From: Magnolia sinica | Taxonomy: Eukaryota; Streptophyta; Magnoliopsida; Magnoliales; Magnoliaceae | Reading direction: 5' to 3' | Length of the DNA stretch: 64,000 nt | Assembly: GCF_029962835.1 (NCBI RefSeq) | Contig: NC_080577.1 | Span: 32,718,501 to 32,782,500, forward strand | Shown: in pieces, positions 1 to 12,117 of the stretch | How positions within the stretch are numbered: the first letter of the stretch is position 1 | Layout of the letters: each line of letters begins with the position of its first letter | Program-made: the position numbers and the translations under genes | Notes under the pieces: generated by a model | The model's database searches: none | Seen by the model: only the letters and a program-made list of their open reading frames with translations | Told to the model about the DNA's origin: nothing

Positions 1-930
1 ATGGTTCTCGGCATTGAGACTGAAAGAGGAGTATGCTTTGGTTATCTGAGGTGAAATATCTTGGGTATGTATTGATCAAGGATGTGATGGACCAGACAAA
101 GCCAGAAAGCGTTCTGTACGCGTCTCTCATCAAGTTTTCCTCAAGACATGTCCCAAAACAGATGAGGAAAGACAGGATATATCTCATGAACCTTATTTGA
201 ACGCGGTTGATAGTAAATGCCATGGTTTATATTAGACCGGTTATTTCACAGACTATCAGTGTTGTAAGCAAGTACCCCGACAAGTAATATTGGGTAGTGG
301 TGAGATGGTAAGAAGACTACGTCTTTTCTTTTGAGAAGACAGGAGCAAAGGTGGTTGGGCGTGAGAATTTAGATCCGGCAGACATGCTCACCAAGATCGT
401 TCCTGCAAAAAAGTCTAAGTTCTGTGTAACTTCTTTGGGCTTGGCGATCGCGAAAAAGAAGGATGAAGTGTGTATGAGAAACTATGTTGTGATGCAGATA
501 TAAGAGAAGATGACAAAGAGCTACACGTTTGAAGATTGAAGATATGATAGAGATTGTTCTATTTGATGTCTTAAATCTAATCAGATTCTGCACAGATTTT
601 TCGCGCAACTGCGAAAGGGCGGGATTTGTTTCCAATTTCGTTTATGATTCTTTTCGATTTTGTTTGGGATTCTTCCTAAAACTATATATATGGGTGTAAA
701 CGGATTAGGAGGTATGATTCTAAGGGATTTTAAAAAGGTTCTAGGGTTATCAAAGGGTGTAGCAAGGGTGAGATTCGAGGTTGTTCGAATCGGGTAAGTC
801 CTCTCTCTTTGTAATTTCTATTTTCATAGTGAAGATCTATCACTTTGTGCCGTGGTTTTTTCCCACAAGGATTTTCCACGTTAAATCTGCGTGTTCTCTT
901 ATGTGTGTTTGGTGCCATTAGATTGCTATC
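1..930 (+). mobile_element. Ty1/Copia retrotransposon fossil, 3' end of pol plus LTR-like tail
   Basis: The translated first 440 bases hold scraps of the C-terminal Copia polyprotein: a reverse-transcriptase tail resembling VLGIETERG, a stretch like RPVISQTISVVSKY, and the end-of-polyprotein motif ADMLTKIVP. From about 610 to 925 the sequence looks like a Copia LTR, with a TATA-like ATATATAT near 690 and a segment of the type seen in plant Copia LTRs (TTTTTCCCACAAGG, then TTTTCCACGTTAAAT). The element continues beyond the left edge of the window. It is broken, with several disruptions, and appears old. The precise lineage and LTR limits are uncertain. Confidence 0.75.
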
Positions 931-1911
931 CTAGATCTAGATATATGTGATTCCCCAGGCCAAAATCGCCAGCTGGACATGCTCCTCTTGCTCCATGTTC
1001 GCAAATCCGGAGGCTATTGCTATAATAATTGGGCCGGACTCCTCTGTTAGCTTAGCACCATTTTGAGAAAATGATGGTGAGTCATTCTCCTCACAAGTGG
1101 CGCTGACATACAAATATCCAGACCGTCCACGTTGTGGAGCCCAAAGAGGGTGGAACATATGTCTAAAATGACATTGATCAAGAAATTCTAACCATGGATT
1201 CTATCAAAGAGATGGATGGTTAGAAGTAACTATCCACATGGTCAGCCATCTGTACTGTCTTGATTTCCATAAAACCATACCATGTGTACGGTTAATGAGT
1301 CATCGCTATTTTCTAAATGCCACAAAACGATCACCGGTCTGCCTGTTATCGTTGCACTGTGCTCCAGCGAATCCCTTCCTCCCCCCGACCGACAAACCTA
1401 CAAAAAGGCCCAACAGATCGGGTTGAATCCGTGCACTGAAATCTCTACAGCCAAAGAGACGCGACTGCCATCTACTCCGTCCATCATTTGTGTCAGCTAA
1501 TGTTAGGGCATGATCTAAAAAATCAAGGCGATCCAAAACTCAATTGGGCCACATTGTAGGGAACAGTGTATATGAAGACACTAACCATTGAGACCTTCAT
1601 GAGGCCCACCATGATACCTATATGCAATCCAATCCCTTCATAAGGTGAGTTTCACTAGGATGAACAAAAAATCCAAATATCACTCCGACCCAAAACTTCT
1701 GTGGGTCCAGTAAGGTTCCAATGGTAAGTTCTACATCCCCTTTTTTTCCTAGGGTTTGGCCCACTTGAGCTTTTGATTAATCAGCCAGATTTTTGTGCTG
1801 ATCGTTCTGAACAGATCTGGAGCAAATGCAAGTGAATGTCACACACACACACACACACATCACGGTGGGCCCCAAAGAGGTTTTTGTTGCACCTGCTGCT
1901 CTAGGAAATTG
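931..1911. other. Intergenic, diverged miniature-element remnants
   Basis: No gene is seen. About 1,549-1,745 matches the interior of the GTGGGCCC miniature-element family found intact at 1,912-2,465, including the phrases for a transversely repeated 'cattgagaccttca' and 'aaaacttctgtgggtcca' type. A short (CA)n tract lies at about 1,840-1,860. Confidence 0.5.
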
Positions 1912-2465
1912 GGATGCGGATTAGATACTGACAAGTTGAGGAGCGAGTCGGGTAGTGAAGTGACCTCACCAAGTTCCGTGGGCCCCACTATGATGTATGT
2001 GTTGTATTCACACAGTCCATCCATTTTGAGATATCATTTTAGGGCATGAGCCAAAAAACGAGGCAGATAAAAAGCTGTAGTGGACCCCACCACAGAAAAC
2101 AGTGGGAGAGTGATTCCACCATTGAAGCTATCCTAAGCCCACCATAATGTTTATTTAAAATCCAACCTGTTCAAAAGTTAAAAAAGACATAAAATAAGGG
2201 AAAACACAAATATCAGCTTGATCTAAAACTTTTGTGGCCTTTAGAAGTTTTTAATGGCGGGCGTCACCGTCCCCACTGTTTTCTGTGCTGGGTCCACTGG
2301 AGCTTTGGATTTAACTCATTCTTTGGACATTGCCCTAAAATGATCTCACCAAATGGATGGAAGGTGTGGATACAAAACATACATCATGGTGGGGCCCACG
2401 GAACTTGGTGACGTCACTTCATTAGCGAGTCTGCTGCTCAACCTCTCAGTAGCTAATCCGCGCCC
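1912..2465. mobile_element. MULE-type miniature element, 554 bp, with 9-bp target duplication
   Basis: The two ends are long inverted repeats of roughly 130 bp. The left end begins GGATGCGGATTAG and the right end finishes CTAATCCGCGCCC, and both arms read GTGGGCCCCACYATGATGTA further in. The 9-bp sequence AGGAAATTG lies directly outside both ends (1,903-1,911 and 2,466-2,474). A 9-bp duplication with long inverted repeats is the signature of Mutator-like elements. The interior is non-coding, so this is a non-autonomous element. Diverged relatives are visible at about 15,590-15,930 and 56,550-56,885 and within the two 4.1-kb solo LTRs. Confidence 0.85.
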
Positions 2466-5224
2466 AGGAAATTGGCGTCCAAACCTGCGTGCTAAGGGGC
2501 CCACAATGACGGGTCTCATCAAATCGTCGGCGTTTTGCAAGACATGATCGAAGGCTCCCAGTTTCCACTTCACACCCTTCATAATCTCACGTGATTTTGG
2601 CGAATCTCTTCCATCGGGTATAGATTATCGTCCACCACCGATCATTCTAGGAATGGTGATTGGGACCATCGAAATTGCGGGGCTTTTTCTTTTTGATGGA
2701 CAATGGACACAAGTTACACTGACCGTACAATCTTAACAATCTGATTTTGTTCATTTTCATTTGGACTACCGGCTGTTTTACTTTTTACCATCCATTAAGG
2801 ACACCAACATGATAATTATTGTTGCCTAATTGATCTGATTTTCAAGCTATGCTCCTTCCACGATCACCGTGAATTGCATTCCTAGAATGGACAAAACATC
2901 ATTTCAAAATATCATGTGTGTGTGTGTGTGAGAATTTAATGCCATGCATTCCCATTGCAAATCCGCACGCTGTGACAATCCAAATTCTTTTTTATTTAAA
3001 GGTACACATTTTTTGATACAGTAAAATTTTCTTCCGTGGGCGTATTTCTTAGTCGAGAAGATTTTTCACTTATTTCTTTCATTCTATATTTATTGTGATT
3101 TAATTTTGTAGGTTGGTTTTCACAAATGATAAATATTATGTATCTCTATAAATTTTTAAGTAGTTTACGTGAGGTAAAAGAATATTGTGTATGTGAACGC
3201 CACCCCACACGAGTGTAGAAGATGTTCTCTCTTCCTCGGCTTTCTCCTCGGTTGCTTTGGTTTGGTTTAATTTGAATGTGGGATTAACTCGGATGTGAAA
3301 ATGCATGTTATTTTTTGAATCGCCACTAACCAAATGAAGTTTCGAATTTACAGCCTGCTAAAATCTGTAAAATCGTTTAAATGCCAAGGAATCGTAAGAT
3401 TTCCTGACTTAAGTGACTTTTGCAGTTGGTTTGCAATGGTAGATTCTAAGTAAAGGCCTCGATTACAAAAAAAAAAAAAAAAGTGTTAGGTACTATTTTC
3501 TATCCGCACAATATGCACTGTCTACTTACAAGAGTTAATGATTTTACAGGAGATTCAATAGAGTTTTGACATCATTACATTTGATCGTATTTCACAAAGT
3601 TTAAGACTCTGGGTAGATAGAAATAGAAAATAAACGGCACCTAGCCTTATTGTGTAGGATCTAAGACCGCGAGTATGTAAAATAAAGTAAAAAAGAAAAA
3701 TAAATAAGAGAGAGTTGCAGAATAAAGATAAAAGAAAGTGATTGTGTGCTTTTGATGCGTATGGGATGTGCGGACTTAAATGCAAGTTGATTTGAGATGT
3801 GAGAAGAAAAATATAAGACTCGACATCCTTTTCTGCAAAAGAAATAGTCATGTCTTCGATTTTAACCCTACTCTTTGACTTTGGTGGCTTCTTTTGTAAA
3901 CTGTTTTTCTCAGAGCTTGTCTCCTGAATCAAACAAGACCTCGAAGTTAGTTAGGAAATCTCTGAAGTCTTCAAAGAGTAGGACCCACCCTACGTGTCTT
4001 GCTCATTAATCATCTTTGTCTCTCCACCCCCCGAAAAGATAAATGTTATGTTGTATTTATATATCAAGACCATGGCTCATGGTGAGCCAACAATGGACAC
4101 TTGTCCCTATTTCACAATTTCGGCATATGTAAGATCTAAATACAAATTTTTGTTAAGCAAAAAGCATGTTAGGTGGTCACAAGCTTGTGAAGGGCCGATG
4201 GTCCACTTAGCACAATTTCATCTGTCATAATAAGTTCATTGAGACATGTGGGAAAGGAAAATGGAAATAGAGATGATGGCGTCACCATCAGCTTGCCGAG
4301 AGCCTATGATTTTATTTTCTCATTTTGGTTAGTCGGTTGCTTCTAGGAGGTGTTGGGGACCCTTAATATGGGATACATTTGGATTTTTAATAATTTATGA
4401 GTCAGATAGAGACAACTTTAAGACATCACACAAGGTTTCTAGAGGGTTTAGATGCTTGGCTAGGATTTGATTTGTTTGGATCCAGATCTATTGATTGGGT
4501 CTATTGGTTGTTCTCGAGATGTGCCAAGGGTCTTGCCCTTTTGATCAATTAGATTTTCAATAGTTCTCGAGTTACTCAGAAATGATTTTATCAAAGCTCA
4601 GTCAAAGTATGAAGAATAGATTAGTCTCATTTTGGGAGGAGTGTCTACAGATACCCCCCTTTGCCAGATGTTACAAGCAATCGAATGCCAAAGTTAGTAA
4701 ATACCCCACCATCTAGGTTAAATGTAAATACGTTCTAGTCTATTCCAATCAGAGTGTCATTGTTAAGAGGTTCACATGATTAAAGGATAACTAGGACGCC
4801 TCACAAGGGTTGGGAAAATTGTTGTGATTTATCCTTGCACTTTTTGTAGCCTTAGGGGGCATTAAATCACAACCTTTTCATGTTGTGATGTTGTGATCGG
4901 CATGTGTAAATCAAAGGTGTCTGCAAGCCTGGATTTTGAATGGTTATAGCCTCTACGCATTTTATGGCCTTACGAAGATAACACATTTGGATATGGAAAG
5001 ATAGTTCTTGATGTTGCATGATCCCCTAGGATTGCCTATAAGACTAGTCGATGTAATGGCCAGTTGTCAATTTTTTGTGGCTTTACAAATCTACTGCATT
5101 ACATTGCTTTAGGTTGATAGGACATTAGTTGAGATGCTCAATTGTATGATATCAAATTCTGGATTACCACTGAATTTGAGGGGGGGGGGGGGGAAGCATT
5201 ATTAACAGCAAACCGTATTTTAAA
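2466..5224. other. Intergenic, no supported gene
   Basis: Open frames here are short or of low complexity, including a 125-codon minus-strand frame near 3,555-3,932 with no recognised motif. A 17-base A run lies near 3,465 and a 14-base G run at 5,180-5,193, just before the Copia fossil. Nothing else can be supported. Confidence 0.5.
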
Positions 5225-8200
5225 TGTTATCATACATAAAAAATTGAATATCTCCTCATATGAATTGTGAAAAAAGAAGAAACAATATCTTCATTACTAC
5301 AAAGTATGGGGAAGTATAGCAGAAGTCGGAATTATTGATTCTAAGATAGTAAAATTAGGTCCTAGAAGAATTAGGTGTGCCTTTGTGGGTTATGGGATTA
5401 ATAGTCCTGTATATAGATTTTTGGTTTTAGAACAATCTACTTTTACTAACAAAAACATGATTATAGAATTCAGGAATGCTATATTTTTTGAAAACACAGT
5501 ATATAAAGACTATATGAATAATCATTCAAAAAGGCAAGTCGATGAAAATATAATAAAACCAATGAACGAAGAACTTATCAACTTTCATGATAAATTTAAC
5601 ACTCATTCAGAATGAAATGAACCAAGGAGATTGAAAAAGGCAAGAAAAGAAACAACTTTTGGCCCAAATTTCTATATATTCCTTATAGAATGGGATAGAA
5701 ATGAAATAAGAAAGGAGATTACTCTACTATTAAGTATTGAAAGTGATCCATCAACACTTAGTGAAACTCTCTCATCTCCTGATGTATATGAGTTTTGGAG
5801 GGAAGCCATCGACGATGAAATAGATTCCATAGTCTTAAATAACACTTGGTGTTTGGTCGATCTTCCACCAGGTTTAAAGCCTATAAGATGTAAGTAGATT
5901 TTTAAAAGAAAGTCCAATTATGATAGAACCATAAATAAGTTTAAAGCTCGATTGGTAGCCAAAGGATTTAAACAAAAGGAAGGTATCAATTTTTTTGATA
6001 CATATGCTCATGTTGCTCGTATATCTACCATTAGGACTTTAATTACTCTTGCAGCAATTCACCGCCTAGTAATCCATTAAATGGATGTCAAAACGACATT
6101 CTTAAATGGTGATCTAGATAAGGAAGTCTATATGGAACAATCTGAAGGGTTTATTCAACCTGGGTAAGAGAAGAAAGTGTGTAAACTGGTCAAATCCCTC
6201 TATAGGCTCAAGCAAGCTCCTAAACAATGGCATGAGAAGTTTGATCAAGCAGTACAATCTAATAGTTTTAGAGTAAACCAAGCAGATAAGTGCATATATA
6301 TTAAAATTCAAATCATTATCTGCGTATATGTAGATGGTATGCTAATATTTGGATCAAATAAGGACTGTGTGAAATAAACTAAAAAGTTTCTAAGTACCAA
6401 CTTCGACATAAAGGATATGGGTAAAGCCGATATAATATTAGGTATTAAAATTTATAATCTTAATGATGGAATATCCTTAACACAATCTCATTACTTAGAG
6501 AAAGTGTTAAAGAAGTTCAATCACTATGAGAATAAACCGGTTTCAACCTCATTTGATCCAAGTATTAAATTAGTTAAAAATACTGGTAAATGTAAAGCAC
6601 AACAAGAATATGCGAGTGTTATTGGGAGTCTAATGCATGAATGAATTGCCCTAGACTCGATATAGCATTCGCAGTAGGAATACTAAGCAGGTATACCAGT
6701 AATCCAGGACAAGTATACTGGAATGCGATTTCCAAAGTTTTAAAGTATTTAAGAGGAACCATAGACTATGGACTACATTATAAATTATATCCCGCTGTAC
6801 TTGAAGGGTACAGCGATGCAAGCTGGAATGCAGATATCATAGAATCTAAATCTACAAGTGGCTGGATATTCACTCTTGGGAGAGGAGCAATATCATGGGC
6901 ATCTAAGAAACAAACGTGTATATCTCACTCTACAATGGAAAGTAAATTTATTACACTTGACACTACTTGTAAAGAAGGTGAATGGCTAAGATACCTACTG
7001 ATGGAAATCTTGTATTGACCAAAACCTACCCTGCCATATCTATCTTTTGTAATAGTCAGGCTACTCTTTATCGTGTTATGAGTAAGACTTATAATGGTAA
7101 GTCAAGAAATGTAAGTCTAAAGTATAACTTTGTTAAATGATTGTCCAGAGATGGAGTAATCACAGTGGAGTATGTTAAATCCATCCTGAACTTAACAGAT
7201 CCTTTGATAAAAGGTTTATCAAGAGATCAAATAAGGATAACTACTAAAGGAATAGGACTAAGATCTATAAAGATATAACTTTCACTCTAACCCTACCTAT
7301 GTTTTGAAATATAAGCTAAGTTCAAAGGGACAAATAAGTCAAGTATGTGACTGAAACATACATTAGAAAAAGAAAATTTGAATATCATTCCTAAAAGTCT
7401 AGTGTTTGGTTTCTACATATCATAAGAGGCTGGGTACTAACTCTTAATAGATCTATAAACAGATTTTGATGAGATGAAGCAGAATCATCTTTGACAAATC
7501 TACCTATATGAGTAGAGAACTGAGGCCACTTTTGAAGAGATTGGGATCGTCTTTATAATACTCATGAAATAAGAATACGCACAAGGTCAGAAATGTACGA
7601 ACTTTTAGATCTCCAGTTATATATAAATAGATGTGTGTTATGTGTCCGGTGAGTCATATAAGGTCTTTAGTTCAAGACTAATGGGTCACTAAGTACCTTG
7701 CATAACTTTAATACGTATACACTAAAGTAAAGGTTCAAATCCAAAAGATACATTTACTTATATATCTATTTATACTGATATGTCATTCGTTCTAGAATTT
7801 TATTTTATTTTGAAATTGTGGGGGATTGTTGTGTTTTTTAAATAAAAATAAATTTCAAAAATAATTATTATTTTTAGAAAGTAAATAAATATATTAATTA
7901 TTTAAACTTTCCATAAATAGTGTGTATAGCCAGTCGATAAGAGAATAGATTTTTGCTTATGCAACCAGGGTCGCGAGCGGCGTGGGCTGTAGGGCGCTTT
8001 ATTAGGCGCACTTAGCACTTCGCACGTGCATATCGTCGTAAGGAGCAAAAGAGCCTTAGTCATTTTGGCACACGATTCAAACTTTTTGGGCCATAGTACC
8101 TTAATGTTTTATTACTTTTTTTGTTGATTGAAAGTAATTGTGACATGATTGTACATATGACACCTATGCCATGTGTCGCTTATGTGGATACAGTTTTTCC

Positions 8201-8741
8201 TGTTGGATAACTGCTTCTGTCTGAATGGGTACAGAAATAATTGTCATAGGACAAAGAATCTTGTCCTTTCATAGAAGGCAATTATTTGCTGTGAATGGGT
8301 ATGGATTTCTTGAAGAGGCACTTTAGCACCTCTTCAGGAAGAAATCCATAACCTTTCAATTGATATAAATCTTGGATACTATAATTCAGAATAAGATACT
8401 CTTATCCTTAAGATTATATCATTTTCTGTGCAATTACTCTTAATCTGATATCTTACTGAGTTTTTTCTGAACGTCTTAAGGCATATCGGTATTAAAACTA
8501 GAGATCTATTCAACACTTAAATGTGCAAATTTTAATGTTGAAAATCAGATTGAGAGTTCATTGTATCCTGAAGACAATTTGTAGATTTTCTTCGTTAATT
8601 TGCACTTGTTAGAACTTCCAGAAAAAGGGTAACAAATCTGTCTTGAGAAATTGACTATTCAAGTCGAGCCTTGAAGCCGATAAATCTGATCGTTTCGTTA
8701 TCATTTTCTTCTATCCTCCATTGTGTCTTACATTTCTAACA
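5225..8741 (+). mobile_element. 5'-truncated Ty1/Copia retrotransposon fossil with 3' LTR
   Basis: Domains appear in Copia order on the plus strand. The end of integrase is seen as KLGPRRIRCAFVGYG. Reverse transcriptase follows (ARLVAKGFKQKEGINF, MDVKTTFLNGDLDKEVYMEQ, and CVYVDGML as the YVDD-box region). RNase H follows (YSDASWNAD, then STSGWIF). A purine-rich tract at about 7,815-7,825 precedes a TG...CA LTR at 7,827-8,741 (915 bp). Gag, protease, most of integrase and the 5' LTR are missing, so this is a fragment. It is broken in several places and looks old. No partner LTR is in the window, so insertion age cannot be judged from LTR divergence. Confidence 0.88.
7827..8741 (+). repeat. 3' LTR of the Copia fossil
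   Basis: The stretch opens TGTTGTG immediately after a polypurine tract (TTGTGGGGGA) and closes TTTCTAACA, giving the TG...CA termini of LTRs. It follows the RNase H region by about 0.8 kb. The left limit is well supported by the polypurine tract. The right limit is inferred from the CA dinucleotide and the change of character beyond it. Confidence 0.65.
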
Positions 8742-10279
8742 GTTAGCATTTGGGTCTTGGGGATAGACACTCTGCCTTTCAACATTAGCATCTGTATCAC
8801 ATCTCTTGGCCATCCATTAGGTTCAATCCATTCTTCTTCCACTATTACTCAAAAATAAATTGTAAATTACAACAATTTGATCATCCTAAACATCTGTGAC
8901 AAGACCTGCCTTCTACAAGTGATCTTGTCCATCTATTTTTGTATCCCACTTACCATAAGATTTAGATCATAAGTGTTGTACTCTATTTTTTGGCCATTCT
9001 AGAAAAAGTCAATAGGTAGGTGACATGTGACACCGCATGAGATATAGAAGATGGATGAAAAGATCTTTAAGATACTTGGAACACTTTTTACGGAATTATA
9101 TCTAGCATAAATCCAATGTTATACATCATTGGATGGTTAACGAAGTAACACCGTTGAGTTATCTAAAATTTTAATGAGCAGATAGAAAACCATGATCGAG
9201 CAATCTAAGATATGGTAGGTGACTGAGAGAGACAGAACATGGCTAACAGAAGAGGAACATTCGCAAAACAAAAATGTAACACGAGAATAATCTAGAGAGA
9301 GACTCTTTGACTACTGTAACTTCTGGAGTAATGAAAGAAGTATCTGGTAGAATAAGATGCAACAAACTCTATAAATAGCAGGAGAAATCTACAGAGCAAA
9401 AAGACTCTAAGTTTCACACCAATCAAACAAAATATATTAGTTTACTTTATCTTAGCATATCATAGGAGTAGTGATAATTCTTAGCTATAGTTTTTAGTTG
9501 TAACCAAATCTATGCTTATAGACTAGATTTTTCATTTATCAAATATTACGCAGTTCTTTCAAGAGATGAATTCTTGTTGTCGCTCTTAGTGACCAACTGT
9601 CAGTTTTTTCTTTTATTTGATTTGCACTTGTATACTGTAAATACTTTCTTGTCAAAGGCAAAATGCAAGCCGTTGTCAAAAGAAGAACCCCACCCTTTGA
9701 TTATCGCCTAATCGTTATAAAATTTTGCAACTATCTGATTAAGCGGCTGGTTTTCTCAAAATCTTGTCATATACGTTCACATCAAATATATCTTCTTATT
9801 TCAGCGCTTGGAGTTAAAGTTAATTGGTTTGGATCGAGCCACTTTATCGATTCTGGCACGCCCACTCACACCACACGTGACAGAAAACAAACCAAGCACC
9901 AACAATCAGATCAGTATGATTTTTCCAAGGCATGTTGTAAAGAGTGAACTAGACCCAATGGATGGTCTCGATACTTGATATGAGTGCAAAAGAGTCCGAA
10001 TCCAACTAGGTTCATGGAATTCTACTTCCCATGCACATATACCATCGTATCATTTCTCTTTATAAATACTCTCCCATGGCTAAATGACCCTGAAAGACAA
10101 AATGCTAAAATAAAATTCACTTCTTTTAATCAAAGTAACCAACATTCCTGACCTATATGATGATGAGATCACTACATACATGTAATGTAACAAGACCCGA
10201 ATCATAATCTGCAAATCTACGCTAGTTTCAATTACAAATCACCCAACTGGATATTTATCAATCCAGAGTTTTAACATAA
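8742..10279. other. Intergenic, no supported gene
   Basis: No frame with recognised motifs is present. A TATA-like CTATAAATAGCAGG lies near 9,370 with an AT-rich, TG-poor leader-like stretch after it, which could be a promoter or the remnant of a repeat. Nothing downstream looks coding. Confidence 0.4.
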
Positions 10280-10647
10280 GGCCGGATCCTCTACAAAGGT
10301 TTGTAGAGAGAGCTTTATCTACAATACTTATTTACATGTGTTCTATTGACATGAATGGAACTTAATCTCACCTGCATATAAATGTTATTCAATTGTCTTT
10401 GGAGTCCCCGCCATGATAATAAAATAGTCCAAAAAATCAAGACTATTTATAATCATTAGATTGCAATGGACATCCATCCAAAAACTTTTAAATTCACGTG
10501 GGTTGGATTCGCCTTATTTTTTGGGTGTCCAACTTTCTTCGCAAGGCAACTCTCTGATTTGGCTGGACAGTACGAAAATCACCGTTAGCCTATATGCATG
10601 GTTGTAAAAGAAACTTTTTTCTACAAACGAGGTAGAGGATCCTGCCT
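10280..10647. mobile_element. Miniature inverted-repeat element, 368 bp, MULE-like ends
   Basis: The left end (GGCCGGATCCTCTACAAAGG) and the reverse complement of the right end (AGGCAGGATCCTCTACCTCG) pair as inverted repeats, and the match continues through GTTTGTAG. The shared CCGGATCCTCT core resembles the extreme ends of the large MULE at 17,396-40,979, so a MULE relative is likely. No convincing target duplication is seen, so the superfamily is an inference. Confidence 0.6.
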
Positions 10648-10659
10648 CAACCAAAACAA

Positions 10660-10888
10660 GGGGAGTTATGATACTCCAGCTCTGATAATACTTGATGCAC
10701 AGGCACTTCCAAACAACATATGTAGCATATATTAACTCCAATTAAACTAGATAAATTGTGAAACCCAGTGTCCCCAAGAAACGGTCCAAAAAATCCATTG
10801 GTATAAATACTTTTATTGGCATGCAATTTTTAAATAATTTATAAATGCCTGATTATCGTCCCTTGTACTCTTCCAGAGTAATTAGAAA
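10660..10888. mobile_element. Miniature element, GATACTC-end family, copy 1
   Basis: The left end reads TGATACTCCAGCTCTGATAA, followed by a segment ending in ACAGGCACT. The right end carries ATGCCTGATTATCG then TCTTCCAGAGTA, which pair with the left as imperfect inverted repeats. The same arrangement recurs at 13,428-13,790 and 13,918-14,318. The element is non-coding. No target duplication was established. Confidence 0.55.
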
Positions 10889-11017
10889 GTTATTTCTCAG
10901 AAACTAAAAGCCCACAGATATTGCACAAACAATGCATTTCAGCTTATCTCAACGCCAACGAGAAAGTGCTGACATCGGATGTTTGACTCCGTTGGCACGG
11001 TACGGTCCTGACAGTCT

Positions 11018-11040
11018 CTCTCTCTCTCTCTCTCTCTCTC
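11018..11040. repeat. (TC)n microsatellite
   Basis: Eleven or more TC units occur in a row. A similar (CT)n tract lies at 14,397-14,431, upstream of the SAUR gene. Confidence 0.9.
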
Positions 11041-11235
11041 AACGTGCCCATGTACATGTGTGAAAATAACTTATTTTATTATATAAATTACGGATCAGAC
11101 TTCTACGGATATTTAACACAAAATTCTTTAGAAATTTATATTTTTTTAAGGCTGAAATTATAAACTTACTCTCATTTTATTTTTTCCTTTTAGAAAAGTG
11201 ATAAAGTAAAATTTTGCAGGGCCCACGTTTATGAC

Positions 11236-11805
11236 CAGAGCCATACACGAACTGAGTTAGCTCGCTCGGCTTGACTCGAAAGAGCTCAGTTCATGCTGAT
11301 TTTTTGAGCTTAAAAAAATTTCGATTTGAGTTCGATCTTGCCCGAGTTCGACTTGACTCGGATCGAACCCCAACTTGAATCGAACTTGGATCAAACTAGT
11401 TCGGTGACTTGGTTACTTTGATATTAATGCTGCACACCAAGTGTTTGATGAAATGACTCAAAGGAGTGTTGGCTGGTGGCGAGAAAGGTATGAATATAAA
11501 ACAAATACCCATGTATCTTGATTTTGATATTGCGCGACTATTTCATGAAATATTTGGAAAATGTTGCTTCTGTTTTACATACCGTGAGAAATTGAAGGTG
11601 CACTCCATGTGTTTATGAAAATGTCACATAGATGAACTCATCTCGATCTTGGCTCAAACTGGCCTAAGCTGCTGACTGAATCAAGCCGATCTGGCCAGTC
11701 AAGCTCGAGGACCGAGCTGAGCTGAATTCAAGCTGGGGTCAGCTGGTGGCCGAGCCGAGTCGAGTTGTGCCCAACTCAACTTGGTTCAACTTATGTACAC
11801 TTCTA
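11236..11805. mobile_element. Non-autonomous hAT element, 570 bp, carrying a PPR-like scrap
   Basis: An exact 8-bp duplication, TTTATGAC, flanks the element at 11,228-11,235 and 11,806-11,813. The ends are imperfect inverted repeats: CAGAGCCATACACGAACTGA on the left, and TAGAAGTGTACATAAGTTGA as the complement of the right. An 8-bp duplication with CAG/TAG-type ends is typical of hAT transposons. Both arms are rich in GAGCTCG/CTCGACTCGG motifs. The middle holds 34 codons at 11,417-11,521 that look like a pentatricopeptide repeat. No transposase is present. Confidence 0.85.
11417..11521 (+). pseudogene. PPR-motif coding scrap inside the hAT element
   Basis: The frame reads DINAAHQVFDEMTQRS followed by VGWW and ends at TGA. 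In plant PPR proteins of the PLS type the phrase 'ARQVFDEMPQRSVVSWN' is a standard repeat core, so this is about one repeat. It is too short to act as a protein and lies centrally between the hAT arms, which suggests it was captured. Assignment is from the motif alone. Confidence 0.55.
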
Positions 11806-11813
11806 TTTATGAC

Positions 11814-12047
11814 AAATCAATCCATCTAATAGATGAATCCTATCACAAAGATCAAATAAATGAAACTCAAACATGTCCTACTAGACCATAAAAGATCATA
11901 TATACGGTCTTAAAAACATTCAAATTCATGTATAGCCTATCTAATGTTTAGATTAACAAGATATTTTGTTAGAGCAACCATGGTAGGGTACACATATTAG
12001 ACGGGCTGGATGTCATGCATATACCATGTGAGCCCTACAATTCTCAG

Positions 12048-12117
<70 letters not shown>

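Noticed and set aside
3555-3932. 125-codon minus-strand open frame
   Set aside because: No recognised motif, biased composition, no promoter or splice context; likely chance.
9370-9660. TATA box and leader-like stretch considered as an endogenous pararetrovirus promoter
   Set aside because: No capsid, movement or polymerase motif follows, so there is nothing beyond a TATA consensus to support it.
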